Source: Anaerolineae bacterium (GTDB lineage Bacteria; Chloroflexota; Anaerolineae; Aggregatilineales; Phototrophicaceae). From it: a DNA stretch of 57,048 bases. Of this stretch, positions 9,036-18,123 are shown piece by piece; position 1 is the first letter of the stretch, and each line of letters starts with the position of its first letter. The notes below the pieces were generated by a model that worked only from the letters and a program-made list of their open reading frames with translations, did not search any database and was not told where the DNA came from. The translations under genes and the position numbers were made by a program. The stretch lies in assembly GCA_022843745.1 (NCBI GenBank), contig JALHNB010000019.1, forward strand, positions 1-57,048, in the 5' to 3' direction.

Positions 9036-9416
9036 TTAGTCCGCGACCAAATGGAAATGGAGGTGCGCCACATCCTGGTATTTCCCGCCATTCGCGATCA
9101 GTCGATAACCACGCGCTTCTAAATCAAGCTCGGCAACGAGACTTTGAACATTCTGGAAAAGATCGACCATAAAATCGGAGTCGGCTGCGGTTAATGCGCC
9201 GAGTTGGGCGATATTGCGTTTCGGGACGATCAGAATATGCAGCGCGTAGCTCGGTTTAGGATGATAAAAGGCGATCAGCGTCTTTGTCTCACGGAGTCGA
9301 TTGACGGGGATGGCAAAACTCATATACGTGAATGCCCAACCAATCAGAAATTTCCCAAATGAAGATCGCGATGAAGATCGCGCCACTCTAAAAAGAATTT
9401 TTGAAAGCTGACGCAT
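9036..9416 (-). CDS. HIT-family (histidine triad) hydrolase
   Basis: 127 residues from the ATG at 9416, which is one base from the stop of the upstream GNAT gene and so favours this start over an earlier in-frame ATG at 9473. The triad HLHFHLV sits at the C-terminus, preceded by HPKPSYALHILIVPKRN, as in HIT enzymes that cleave phosphoramidate or phosphoester bonds of nucleotides. The N-terminal 30 residues (with RVARSSSRSSFGKFLIGWAF) are unusual for the family and could be a short amphipathic or membrane-contacting segment. The substrate is unknown. Confidence 0.8.
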   Translation of the reverse strand: MRQLSKILFRVARSSSRSSFGKFLIGWAFTYMSFAIPVNRLRETKTLIAFYHPKPSYALHILIVPKRNIAQLGALTAADSDFMVDLFQNVQSLVAELDLEARGYRLIANGGKYQDVAHLHFHLVAD

Positions 9417-9417
9417 C

Positions 9418-9894
9418 TCACAAACGTATCTCCAGCTCGATCTCATCGCGCAGCGGAATACCGTCGATGCCAAAAAGCGGAATTTCCGGCTTGAGCTTAC
9501 GTGATTGTTCGAGCGCGTTGGGGTAGACGGCGATCAGGTGGAAACCGCGTTTTTGATAGAATCGTAATGCCCGCATGTTGTCATTAGTGGTAATCAGCCA
9601 CATTCGCTTGCAACCCTCAAGGATGACTGCCTGCTTGACCGCTTCGATCAAGGCGCTGCCGATTCCCCCACCCTCAACTGTGCTGTTGATGGTCATAATT
9701 TCACATTCTGTACCTTCGAACCGATAGGTGATTAGCCCGATACGTGCATCATCTTTCATCGCAATAAAACCCGGCAGTAAATGCGCGAGATAGACTTCTC
9801 CGCGTGTGACAATGCGCGTAGACCCCCATTGTTCGTCTAAAAATTGCGCGACCCAGTTGCGATCTTCTTTCTCTGCTGGTCGGATTGTAAACAT
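9418..9894 (-). CDS. GNAT-family N-acetyltransferase
   Basis: 158 residues from MFTIRPAEKED; an earlier in-frame ATG at 9930 would add 12 residues unlike the family. The acetyl-CoA binding motif is visible as VEGGGIGSALIEAV, and the C-terminal half has the usual MRALRFYQKRGFHLIAVYP strand-helix-strand. It transfers an acetyl group from acetyl-CoA to an amine; the acceptor cannot be predicted. It is followed immediately by the HIT gene on the same strand. Confidence 0.85.
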   Translation of the reverse strand: MFTIRPAEKEDRNWVAQFLDEQWGSTRIVTRGEVYLAHLLPGFIAMKDDARIGLITYRFEGTECEIMTINSTVEGGGIGSALIEAVKQAVILEGCKRMWLITTNDNMRALRFYQKRGFHLIAVYPNALEQSRKLKPEIPLFGIDGIPLRDEIELEIRL

Positions 9895-10074
9895 TTTTCT
9901 TAGACGCCTCGGCTTTCTGTAGTCAGTCAACCTGTTTTACACTCGATAATAATATCGCTTTTATGCCCTTTGATGCCAATTTTTGACCGACGGCTGATCT
10001 ACGTTAGACTCATCAGGGTATAAATTCCAGATTAAAATGATTGTATTCGATTTGGAAAATGAGGTTATTGAACA

Positions 10075-10419
10075 ATGGCTGACATAATACATGAGCGAAT
10101 CGATATAGCAGCACTGGTTGAAATTACACGCCGTGAAGTTGAGATGTATGCTGGCTATTCACCAACAGCAAATCTGTATCCCGTGTTAGACGATCAGAAT
10201 CTTACTTATGCTGTTGTGATTGTCCCCAATTGGCCGAAACCGTTTTCCTCAGAAATCGTCGTCTTAGCGCGAATTGTGGACGATTTAATTGTCATTGAAG
10301 AAGATACAACGGATAAACCCTTGCTCGATGCCCTGATGGTGAATGGAGACATCCCTCGTGAACAAATCGTGCTGGCATACATCGGTGAAACTATTCCTCA
10401 TGTGGAAACCAACTCATGA
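10075..10419 (+). CDS. XisI-like protein
   Basis: 114 residues. The C-terminal half has the pattern of the XisI family (PF08869 type): a beta-rich core, then EEDTTDKPLLDALMVNG, then IPREQIVLAYIGE at the end. XisI is named from the cyanobacterial fdxN excision element, where it acts with XisH, but most family members are outside such elements and of unknown function. No XisH and no element ends are seen. The stop overlaps the sbcD start (ATGA at 10416-10419), so the two are probably cotranslated. The alternative is an unrelated fold with the same spacing. Confidence 0.55.
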   Translation: MADIIHERIDIAALVEITRREVEMYAGYSPTANLYPVLDDQNLTYAVVIVPNWPKPFSSEIVVLARIVDDLIVIEEDTTDKPLLDALMVNGDIPREQIVLAYIGETIPHVETNS

Positions 10420-11657
10420 CTGAAGCGATTCGCGTTCTCCACTTTGCCGATGCCCATATCGGCATGGAAAATTACGGCAAAACCGACCCCAACACGGGAT
10501 TGAGCAGCCGCGTGGTCGATTTTTTGCGCCGCATGGATGAGATGATCGAGTACGCCAAAGCGCATGATGTCGATTTGACGATTTTCGCCGGGGATGCTTT
10601 CAAAACGCGAACGCCGAACCCGACTTTTCAGCGTGAATTCGCATGGCGTGTGCGCGATCTTTCAGAAGTCGCGCCGCTGGTGATGCTCGTGGGCAATCAT
10701 GATCTGCCGCCAACCGTGCTGAAAGCGTCCAGCATCGAAATTTACGATACGCTGGCGGTGCATAACGTCTGGGTCGCGTCGGATTATGAGCTACGAGTCA
10801 TCGAAACCAAACGTGGGCCAGTCGCGATTGGCACCGCGCCGTACCCGATTCGCGCCCGTGTGTTGGAACTTGTCGATACGACGGGCATGACGATTGCCGA
10901 GACGGATGCCCGCTTGCAGGAACAGCTTACGGATATTATCGAAAATTTATCGCAGCAGGCTGACCAACTCGACATGCCGCGTTTATTTACCGGCCATTTT
11001 ACGGTCAGCGGCGCGGTGGTTGGCAGCGAACGCTCGATCATGCTGGGGCGCGATGTGGCTGTCGGCTTGTCGTCACTGGCGGATTCGCGTTGGGATTACG
11101 TCGCGCTGGGACATATTCACAAACATCAGAATCTCACAAAAGGCCGTGCGGGTGCGCCGCCCGTTGTCTACAGCGGCAGCATCGAGCGAATCGACTTTGG
11201 CGAGGAGGGCGATCCAAAGGGTTTTAGCTGGGTCGAACTTGAACGTAACGCGACGCAATGGAAATTTATCGAACTCAACAGCCGTCCATTTGTGACGCTG
11301 CGCGCCGACCTCCGGGACAGCGAAAATCCCACACAGGAAATTGTACAGGAAATCCAGAAGCATAATCTGAAGGGTGCGATTGTCCGCATCATCGTCGATA
11401 TGACACCTGAAACCGAACCGCTGCTGAACGAAATCGTCATTCGTGATATGCTGCGTCAAGCGGATGTCTATCATGTCGCCGGAATTCGCAAAGAGATCGA
11501 GCGCGTGGATCGAGCGCGGTTGGGTGCGAATCCAGAAGGGCTAACTCACGCCCAACTTTTGGATCGTTACCTGTTGAGCAAAGAAGTGTACGCAGATCGC
11601 CGTGAAGAACTTCTCATTGCTGCACAGGAGATTTTTGACGGCGCAGCGCGGGAGTAA
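10416..11657 (+). CDS. sbcD: SbcD/Mre11-type DNA exonuclease
   Basis: 413 residues, normal for SbcD. All metallophosphoesterase motifs are present: FADAHIG, FAGDAFKTRTP, GNHDLPP, TGHFTV and ALGHIHKHQ. It should be the nuclease half of the SbcCD (Rad50-Mre11) complex that trims DNA hairpins and protein-blocked ends. The D of the usual GD in motif II is kept. No sbcC follows; the next gene is on the other strand, so the ATPase partner must be elsewhere or absent. It overlaps the XisI-like gene by four bases. Confidence 0.9.
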   Translation: MTEAIRVLHFADAHIGMENYGKTDPNTGLSSRVVDFLRRMDEMIEYAKAHDVDLTIFAGDAFKTRTPNPTFQREFAWRVRDLSEVAPLVMLVGNHDLPPTVLKASSIEIYDTLAVHNVWVASDYELRVIETKRGPVAIGTAPYPIRARVLELVDTTGMTIAETDARLQEQLTDIIENLSQQADQLDMPRLFTGHFTVSGAVVGSERSIMLGRDVAVGLSSLADSRWDYVALGHIHKHQNLTKGRAGAPPVVYSGSIERIDFGEEGDPKGFSWVELERNATQWKFIELNSRPFVTLRADLRDSENPTQEIVQEIQKHNLKGAIVRIIVDMTPETEPLLNEIVIRDMLRQADVYHVAGIRKEIERVDRARLGANPEGLTHAQLLDRYLLSKEVYADRREELLIAAQEIFDGAARE

Positions 11658-11670
11658 TAACAAGGCAACA

Positions 11671-11727
11671 GTGCTGAGTGAAAAGTTCAAAGTGCTGAGT
11701 TTCAGAATGCTGTATTTTACTCAGCAC
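11671..11727. repeat. GTGCTGAGT direct and inverted repeats after sbcD
   Basis: GTGCTGAGT occurs at 11671 and 11692, and its reverse complement ACTCAGCAC at 11719-11727, so the second and third copies can form a 9-bp stem. There is no adjacent T run, so it is not called a terminator, although it sits between convergent genes. Confidence 0.65.
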
Positions 11728-11788
11728 CCGATACCCAGTACTTTGTTTTTAGCGGAAAGGCTGACTGGCTGACTCGCTAACCAGCTTC

Positions 11789-13312
11789 TCACGGCCTCCA
11801 CGTCAGCGGATAGGCGAAGCGCTGATCAGTGACTTTGCCATCAACCAGTGTCGCGCCCTCAAACAAAGTCGTCGTTTCGCCGCTGTCCACATGAATCCGA
11901 ATGAGATTCAAGTAGGGTGGTTGCGCTGTGTCTTCCAAAACCTGATAATCCAGCGCCGCGATCATATTGCCATCCGGCGAAACCGCCAACCCTGGCGCGA
12001 AATGCCCACGTTTGACGCGCACATTGCTGCCACTTGAAAGCTCAATCGTGCTGAGTGAATTATTGGCTTCCCGACCACCGCCGCCTGCCCCACCGATAAA
12101 AATGAGATGCTGGCTGTCAGCGCTGAAGGCCATATCGGAAATGACATCATTCTGGCTTCCCGCTTCGGCGGTAATCGGCGCGGCGGACCGATCGGACAAA
12201 TCGAGAATCGTAAGCGTATTGGTGTTATTGGGCGAAGTCACGACCAACGCTAACCAGCGACCATCCGGCGAAAGACGTGGAAAGGCATTGGGTGCGCCGC
12301 TGAGGGAGAACATCAGGGCTTGCTGCGGAATGACAATCGACGTTTCCATACTGGCGATGTTGACGGCCTGTACCGAGACAGTATTGGCGGTAATGCCATC
12401 CGGGACAGTGAAAAATGCCGTTTCGCCATCCGGTGAGAAAAAGATGTTATTGGTACGGGCATAGGGAGCGAATGTGCCAGACTGGAAATCCGTTGCGGCC
12501 ATCGTCGCGCTGCGGGCTTCAACCTCGATCATGTAAATCTGCCAGCTTGTGCGCGTATCCCCAGTCTGGCAGCGATGCCCCATGATGACCATCAGATTGC
12601 CATCCGGTGCGATGCCGATGCTGGCGCTGGTGTATTTGCAACCCGCATCAGATCGAAGCGTGGCAACTTCGCGCTCAGCGCTGCCACTCCACCACAATAC
12701 AGCCGCTTCATCAGCCTCATTCTGGTCGTTGGTAAAAAAGCTGACGAACGCCACCCCATCATTGTTGATGTCAAAGGCCGTGACGTTGCCATAGCTGAAT
12801 TCTTCGCTCATGCTGCTGGTGCTGACGACATTGAGAAAACCATCGGCAAATTCGCTGGTGCTTGCGTCCGGCTCGTAGGCGATATAAGCCAACCATGCGC
12901 TGTCCGGTGAATATCGGAACGTGCCTCCACCCAGGCAGGTGAGCGCGTTCACATTCTTGACCAGCGCAGGTGGGTTGCTGTCGGACATCAGATAGAGATC
13001 GCCATCATCTAGCCCCATATAAAATGCGAACAGTGACCCATCCGGCGATGTGGCCTCATCACCACAGGCCATTAAACGGCTGGTCTGCGCAGGAACAGGC
13101 ATCGCGCCCAGAATTTCGCCCGTGTCATTGATAAGCGCTAGTCTTCCCTCAACCGATGGTGATGTGTCGGCAGGGGTTGCGCCATTTTCGACCCACGCGA
13201 GAATATGTTCGGGCTGAGATGTACCTTCTTCGTCATCTTCCTGTGCCAGAACCGGAATAGTTGTCAGTAAAAAAATAAGGCATATGAGGGCAAAGTGTCG
13301 TTGCCGGGACAT
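11789..13312 (-). CDS. Secreted TolB/WD40-like beta-propeller protein
   Basis: 507 residues. A signal peptide covers 1-23 (LICLIFLLTTIPVLA-Q). The rest has repeated blades with the S-P-D-G-x-W/L signature (SPDSAWLAYIAY, SPDGETAFFTV, SPDGRWLALVV, SPDGNMIAAL), the sign of PD40/TolB-type propellers. Such proteins are outside the cytoplasmic membrane and bind proteins or glycans; the ligand is unknown. It has no lipobox, so it is probably released or wall-associated. It is convergent with sbcD. Confidence 0.8.
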   Translation of the reverse strand: MSRQRHFALICLIFLLTTIPVLAQEDDEEGTSQPEHILAWVENGATPADTSPSVEGRLALINDTGEILGAMPVPAQTSRLMACGDEATSPDGSLFAFYMGLDDGDLYLMSDSNPPALVKNVNALTCLGGGTFRYSPDSAWLAYIAYEPDASTSEFADGFLNVVSTSSMSEEFSYGNVTAFDINNDGVAFVSFFTNDQNEADEAAVLWWSGSAEREVATLRSDAGCKYTSASIGIAPDGNLMVIMGHRCQTGDTRTSWQIYMIEVEARSATMAATDFQSGTFAPYARTNNIFFSPDGETAFFTVPDGITANTVSVQAVNIASMETSIVIPQQALMFSLSGAPNAFPRLSPDGRWLALVVTSPNNTNTLTILDLSDRSAAPITAEAGSQNDVISDMAFSADSQHLIFIGGAGGGGREANNSLSTIELSSGSNVRVKRGHFAPGLAVSPDGNMIAALDYQVLEDTAQPPYLNLIRIHVDSGETTTLFEGATLVDGKVTDQRFAYPLTWRP

Positions 13313-13519
13313 AATTTTTCCTTAGTTCGTTGAAATAAAATACGACAAGGCATCGAGAGCCTGTCTATATTTTATACATTCTTAATTGTTTGGGAAAGGT
13401 GACTGTGGTCATCGCTGCACTCCATAGAATCTGCATCACTTTTGCACAAGTTCTGAACACCTCTTTGGCATGATGAAGTCACAGTATCTTATATCGCAGA
13501 TCAACTCAGGAGATTTATC

Positions 13520-13954
13520 ATGCGTAGTTTTAAAGTGATTATCATGTTGTGCGGCTTGCTACTTTTAGGTGTTGGCGTAATTTATGCGGAGGATGAACCT
13601 GTGCCGGATGGTCATATTGATGATGGCCGTGTGAATTACTGGGATCTGGCGGCACCTGTCGCCGTTTACTGCGATTTTGATAACCCGGATACGGACGACC
13701 CGGATTACAGCGTTTTCGAATCCGTTGATTTATGGGGTATCAATTCTGAAGGCAGTGGCTACCATGTGCTGACCGTCACCAGCGATGAAATTGATGAGAT
13801 CGGTTACAGCACGGACGAAAATATCGAAATCAGCAATGAAGATGGTTTCAGCCTGAATCGTGGTACAGATGGATCACTGTACGTGGTTTCTCCAGCAAAT
13901 TCTGAAGGCAAAGTTTACACTTTCTCTTGGGAACGGGGCGACCAGAACTGCTAA
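13520..13954 (+). CDS. Small secreted acidic protein of unknown function
   Basis: 144 residues with a clear signal peptide (MRSFKVIIMLCGLLLLGVGV, cleavage near YA-ED). The mature part is very acidic, beta-rich, and has two cysteines (CDFDNPD and the C-terminal NC). No family is recognised. The ribosome site CAGGAGA lies 7 bases before the ATG and an intrinsic terminator follows at 13978, so it looks like a complete single-gene unit. Confidence 0.75.
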   Translation: MRSFKVIIMLCGLLLLGVGVIYAEDEPVPDGHIDDGRVNYWDLAAPVAVYCDFDNPDTDDPDYSVFESVDLWGINSEGSGYHVLTVTSDEIDEIGYSTDENIEISNEDGFSLNRGTDGSLYVVSPANSEGKVYTFSWERGDQNC

Positions 13955-13977
13955 TTAGTGTTTAAATCATAAGGTGG

Positions 13978-14006
13978 GCGCGGAGGCGATTGTCCCCGCG
14001 CTTTTT
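13978..14006 (+). terminator. Intrinsic terminator
   Basis: GCGCGG (13978-13983) pairs with CCGCGC (13996-14001), followed by TTTTT. It ends the small secreted-protein transcript. Confidence 0.7.
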
Positions 14007-14017
14007 GATTCACGCTT

Positions 14018-15619
14018 TTAGCCAAGCAAACAGCTCGCCGCCCGTTCACCGCCCAGCGCCCAGCCGTCCATTGTGACGAGCGACAGAAATCCTGCCCCAA
14101 AATGGACACGCTCGTTAGCGTCCACTTGCAGCAGTCGTGCGCGCGGGCTGCCTGTCTGGTCGCCCCCAGCATAAAGCTTGATCTGGTTAACCATGTCGCC
14201 ACTGGCGGTATCGAACACATTTAACATGCCGTCCATATCGAGCGTATACAGCAGGCAACCATTGCCCGTTTGCATCAACGGTGGCAGTGACAGCGGCGGG
14301 AACGGATATTCCATGCGCCAGCGAACCTGACCTGTTGAATCCAGCGCCACCAGCATGTTATCGGCATCCGCCATGTAGATGTAGCTGTTACCTAAAAGGT
14401 CTACTGTCGCGCGGGCAGCGCGTCCCGGCATGGTACTGAGCGAGGCAAGATCGTGATTTTCACCATTCGTGAATCGTTTAACGCTCGATCCATCCAGTGC
14501 GATCCAGCTTCCATTTCGATCTGACGCGATGACCGGGAGGTTGTCAAAATCCGTCTCAAATTGAATCTGTCCATCGGCATCAATCAATCGCCACAGGATG
14601 TGTCCATCATCGGCGCGGACACCAAGCGCGATCTGCTGACCATTGGTTTCAAATTCGACGGCGCGGGCGGTAGAACTCAGCGCTGGCAATGTCCATAAGG
14701 ATGTTCCTGCCGCATCAAAGGCTGCTAATCCCCCGCCATCGGAGAGGAAAATGAGCCGTTCACCCAACAGCAAAAAAGGTTCTTCCGGCCCCTGGAGAGT
14801 CCATAACGCCATATAGCGTCCATTCTGGAGGGTGATGACCTGCCCATTGCGGGTATGCGCCACCACCCGACCATCCGGCAGCGCGGCGAGTCCGGTAATG
14901 ACACCATCGGTTTCCACGCGCCAGAGAATATTGCCTAACTCGTCCGTTACCTGAATACTGTTGTTGCTGGCAATCGCGTACATGCCGCCGCTTAAAGTCA
15001 ATGGTGGCAGCCCTGGTACGGATCGAAATGTCATGGAACTGATGTAACCGGGCGAGAGTTTGGCCTGCCACAGTTCGGTGAAATCCAATGGATGATACCA
15101 GCCATCCGTCATTGGGTTATCGGTGACGTAGCCGGGGCCGCCGTCGTTGGGGAGAAAACGACGCAGTTCGTAATGGAGATGGGGTCTACCGCGCGAAGGC
15201 CAGCCGATCCCACCGACTAAATCACCTTTTTCTACACAATCGCCAACGCGCGGGAAAAAAATCGTATCGGTTTGCTCCATATGTCCATAGACGCTGTAGG
15301 CGATGCTTCCATCGGGAAAAGTATGCTCGACGATAACGACACCTTTTTCGGTATCCCATCCGGCGGGGTCGGCATAGGTGACACGGCCACGCGCTGCGGC
15401 ACGTACCGGATCGCCCCAACGGTCAAAACCGATGTCGATGCCAGTATGATTGCCGCCAAAACGCGCACGAAACAGGGCAAAATCATCATAACCCTGTACG
15501 AGCCTATCAATCGGATAGTCAATCGAATCGACCACGCCGCAGGGAGCGGTGGTCACTTGTGCATTCAGCGGCGAAGACGAGAGAACGGCTAACAGTAAAA
15601 AAATAAAACCGAGTCGCAT
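14018..15619 (-). CDS. Secreted M23 (LytM) peptidase with C-terminal PQQ-like propeller
   Basis: 533 residues from MRLGFIFLLL, which starts a signal peptide (cleavage near LNA-Q); an upstream in-frame ATG at 15733 would hide the signal. Residues about 35-170 are a LytM/M23 domain: HTGIDIGFD gives the first metal ligands and HLHYEL the HxH motif. From about 200 to the end there are PQQ/outer-membrane BamB-like propeller blades (ILWRVETDG, SLWTLPALSS, VRWRMEYPFP). It should cut peptidoglycan peptide links outside the membrane. The peptidase-propeller combination is uncommon. Confidence 0.85.
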   Translation of the reverse strand: MRLGFIFLLLAVLSSSPLNAQVTTAPCGVVDSIDYPIDRLVQGYDDFALFRARFGGNHTGIDIGFDRWGDPVRAAARGRVTYADPAGWDTEKGVVIVEHTFPDGSIAYSVYGHMEQTDTIFFPRVGDCVEKGDLVGGIGWPSRGRPHLHYELRRFLPNDGGPGYVTDNPMTDGWYHPLDFTELWQAKLSPGYISSMTFRSVPGLPPLTLSGGMYAIASNNSIQVTDELGNILWRVETDGVITGLAALPDGRVVAHTRNGQVITLQNGRYMALWTLQGPEEPFLLLGERLIFLSDGGGLAAFDAAGTSLWTLPALSSTARAVEFETNGQQIALGVRADDGHILWRLIDADGQIQFETDFDNLPVIASDRNGSWIALDGSSVKRFTNGENHDLASLSTMPGRAARATVDLLGNSYIYMADADNMLVALDSTGQVRWRMEYPFPPLSLPPLMQTGNGCLLYTLDMDGMLNVFDTASGDMVNQIKLYAGGDQTGSPRARLLQVDANERVHFGAGFLSLVTMDGWALGGERAASCLLG

Positions 15620-15756
15620 AAACCTCAACCCAAAACAATAATCCACTTCAGTCTCTAGTTTACCACTTGGGAGGAAGATGAGAACCTTAGAATTTGTCTT
15701 ATTTGAGAATCGAACAATCGTTGCTACCATCAATCGAAAGTTTTGAAGGATGTTTT

Positions 15757-16506
15757 ATGACTTTTCGATTTGACCACGCTGTTATCGCAGTGAATGATCT
15801 CGATCAGGCCGTTGCGGATTATTGCGCCTTAGGATTCACGACGACTTACGGTGGCGAACATGCCACTGGCACGACTCATAATGCCTTGATCTGCTTTCAG
15901 GATGGCAGCTATCTCGAATTGCTTGCACCGACCAACAAACCTGCGCGTCCTGGCGTGAACGCTGCCGATTTTCGGCGTGTGCTGGAAAGTGGCGAGGGCT
16001 TGATCGGCTATGCCTTATTTTCCGAGCAGCTTTCCGACGAAATAGCGGTGATGCGTGGTCGAGGTATCGCCGTGAGCGATATAACCCCTGGCGGACGACT
16101 GCGCACCGATGGCGTTGAACTGCGCTGGGAGTCCGCCATGATCGGCATGAGCATGTCGCCATTTTTCATCCGCGATGTCACACCCCGTAACCTGCGCGTG
16201 CCGGATTCGACGACTCGCCATGCGAATGGTGTAACAGGTGTGAGTGTGGTGGTTTTCGTGGTATCGGATTTAGACGCGGCGGTGCAGCGCTATCAAAATA
16301 TGCTGGGTGTTGAGGGTGAACGCAGCGAAAACGGCATTTCGTTTGTGATGGATGAGGCTCGATTAACGCTCACTATGCCAGCCGACGAGAACGCGAAGCT
16401 GCATATCGCGACTCGTGGCGATGCGCCCTACATTTTGAATTTAACCAGCGAGAAGCTCGTTTCGATAGACCAGAGTCAGACACACGGGGTGCGTTTTGCG
16501 GGTTGA
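15757..16506 (+). CDS. VOC/glyoxalase-like domain protein
   Basis: 249 residues from MTFRFDHAVIAVNDL, preceded by GAAGGA; an earlier ATG at 15694 overlaps the divergent upstream region and is less likely. The beginning is a VOC half-domain (FDHAVIAVNDLDQAVADYCALGF) and a second one starts near residue 165 (VTGVSVVVFVVSDLDAAVQRY). It resembles the glyoxalase-like family (PF13468 type) in which metal ligands are often partly lost; His9 is kept here. Substrate unknown. Confidence 0.75.
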   Translation: MTFRFDHAVIAVNDLDQAVADYCALGFTTTYGGEHATGTTHNALICFQDGSYLELLAPTNKPARPGVNAADFRRVLESGEGLIGYALFSEQLSDEIAVMRGRGIAVSDITPGGRLRTDGVELRWESAMIGMSMSPFFIRDVTPRNLRVPDSTTRHANGVTGVSVVVFVVSDLDAAVQRYQNMLGVEGERSENGISFVMDEARLTLTMPADENAKLHIATRGDAPYILNLTSEKLVSIDQSQTHGVRFAG

Positions 16507-16513
16507 TGTCGAT

Positions 16514-17131
16514 TTATTTGCCCTCAATTTTGACGGTAAAGACGCGATCTCCGGCCTGAATGGTGGCGGTAGAAAATGGCGTTGCGTAAAAACCCCGTAT
16601 CCCATCATTCAGAAATTGCAGCGTCGCCTTGAGTTGGTCAGGGGATAGCGGTGAGGATTCCAGATTAGCTTTGTTGACGTAATGGCTGAACTCCACACAC
16701 GGCGCGGCGACTATCAGATCGTCCAGATAGGCGACTTCTCCGGTGTGCGCGTTTTCAAATGCCAACCGAACACCAAGATCGGCTAACGAAAATTTGCGAT
16801 CTGCTTCGATCAAAATGTTTTCGCCCGCGATGCCATCCGCGAGATGTGCGCCATACTGATTGCGCATTTCGCGATAATGCCCGGTAAAGTTGACGGAAAC
16901 GCCGTTGACACCCGAATTTTTGGTGTTGGGATGCTGCGCGTTATGAACATCAATAATCTGCCCGCCATCCGCCATCAATCCCGTAACGCCGTGCGCATTT
17001 ATAGCGACATTATCGACGACCAGCAGCGGCGCGGGATCATAAATGCGGTTCGGTTTTTCGCCACGCTTGAGCGATGAGCGCTGGATTTGCACCTGTTTCA
17101 CGCGGCCAATTTCGCGCATAATTTCCGCCAT
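16514..17131 (-). CDS. MOSC-domain-like protein
   Basis: 205 residues from MAEIMREIGRV. The middle has a MOSC-like order: GVNGVSVNFTGHYREMRNQYG, then HLADGIAGENILIE, then a conserved-looking cysteine in VAAPCVEFSHYV, which would correspond to the single invariant Cys of MOSC domains. These domains carry sulfur on cysteine and bind molybdenum cofactor. The divergence from well-known members is large, so the call is tentative. It is convergent with the VOC gene by 7 bases. Confidence 0.55.
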   Translation of the reverse strand: MAEIMREIGRVKQVQIQRSSLKRGEKPNRIYDPAPLLVVDNVAINAHGVTGLMADGGQIIDVHNAQHPNTKNSGVNGVSVNFTGHYREMRNQYGAHLADGIAGENILIEADRKFSLADLGVRLAFENAHTGEVAYLDDLIVAAPCVEFSHYVNKANLESSPLSPDQLKATLQFLNDGIRGFYATPFSTATIQAGDRVFTVKIEGK

Positions 17132-17219
17132 GTGAAGACCTCTATTCATTGTATTCGTTGTCTGATTATTATTCCTGTGAGTTTATCACGCCGTTTGCCG
17201 CCCCGCATATGCCCACCAT

Positions 17220-17228
17220 TGATATAAT
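17220..17228 (+). promoter_or_regulatory. Extended -10 promoter for the nucleotidyltransferase-TIR run
   Basis: TGATATAAT, the consensus extended -10, lies 31 bases before the ATG at 17260. It also argues against the upstream in-frame ATG at 17149. The genes from 17260 to 21095 are co-directional with short gaps and may share it. Confidence 0.65.
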
Positions 17229-17259
17229 AGATAAAACTGACCAGCCGAAAGATAGAAAC

Positions 17260-18123
17260 ATGACCAATAAAAAAGGCCGTCTATGGCGAACCGATAGCGA
17301 CGGTAATATCCTCAATGATGCCAGCCTTGAATATATCAAGCCACCCTATGATGCCATGATCGCCGATGTTGTTGCTCTGTATACCAGAAATATCGTCAAT
17401 GATATTCACAGCATTTATGTGACAGGTTCGATTGCACGTGGTCTGGCGGTGGAGGGTATCTCGAATCTGAATATGTTTGCTGTGCTAACCGAGGAAACAG
17501 ATGCCGATCTCGTCCTCCAGGATTGGATACCGTCGGCTGAAGAGGAACTTCTTGCCAAATATCCCTCGCTGTCCGATGTCGTTTTAGAAATATGGCCCTA
17601 TAATCACGTTTTCAGCGATCCGGGGCGCTTTTCGATTGGCGCGTTCATCATCAAGACTCACAGCATTTGTATCTGGGGCAGCGATGTTGCGCCCGAACTA
17701 GCCGATTACAAAGTCGAGTCTGCTATCGCCAACGACGATCTGGTGCAGATTGAGCTGGACATCAACGAGGCCGTCTCGAAAATCAAGCGAAATTCGAGGC
17801 CGGAAAATGTGGCCTATTGGTGTCGGGAGGTCATGAAGCAAATTTTACGCGCCGGGTTTGCGCTGGTGATGGTTGAGGAAGGCGTTCATACCCGCGACCT
17901 GGATTTGTGCTGCGAATATTTTGTCAAGCATTACCCGGAGCGCGTGGTCGAAATGCGCCAGGCTTTGGTGTTTGCCGAAAATCCGTCGATGGATGCAATG
18001 GAAGTTCTCGATTACCTGTCTAATATGGGCGCATGGATGATCGCTCGTGCTGACGTATGGCTCGACCAGCATAACCCTGACCGCGACCTGGCGATAATGG
18101 TCGAAAGCGAAGAGGAGATGTAG
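17260..18123 (+). CDS. Nucleotidyltransferase-domain protein
   Basis: 287 residues. VTGSIARGLAVEGISNLNMF near residue 60 has the GSxARG motif of the polymerase-beta/MNT nucleotidyltransferase fold, but the metal-binding DxD that should follow is replaced by the SNLNMF stretch, so catalysis is doubtful. The C-terminal half is helical. The stop codon TAG is the first part of a 28-bp palindromic repeat at 18120-18147, so the original C-terminus may have been different. It precedes the acyltransferase gene in the same direction. Confidence 0.65.
   Translation: MTNKKGRLWRTDSDGNILNDASLEYIKPPYDAMIADVVALYTRNIVNDIHSIYVTGSIARGLAVEGISNLNMFAVLTEETDADLVLQDWIPSAEEELLAKYPSLSDVVLEIWPYNHVFSDPGRFSIGAFIIKTHSICIWGSDVAPELADYKVESAIANDDLVQIELDINEAVSKIKRNSRPENVAYWCREVMKQILRAGFALVMVEEGVHTRDLDLCCEYFVKHYPERVVEMRQALVFAENPSMDAMEVLDYLSNMGAWMIARADVWLDQHNPDRDLAIMVESEEEM

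Noticed and set aside
10075-10419. Excision element of the fdxN type
   Set aside because: The XisI-like gene alone, without XisH, a recombinase or element ends, does not support an excision element.
11671-11727. Possible terminator after sbcD
   Set aside because: The GTGCTGAG stem can form but there is no T run next to it; kept only as a repeat.
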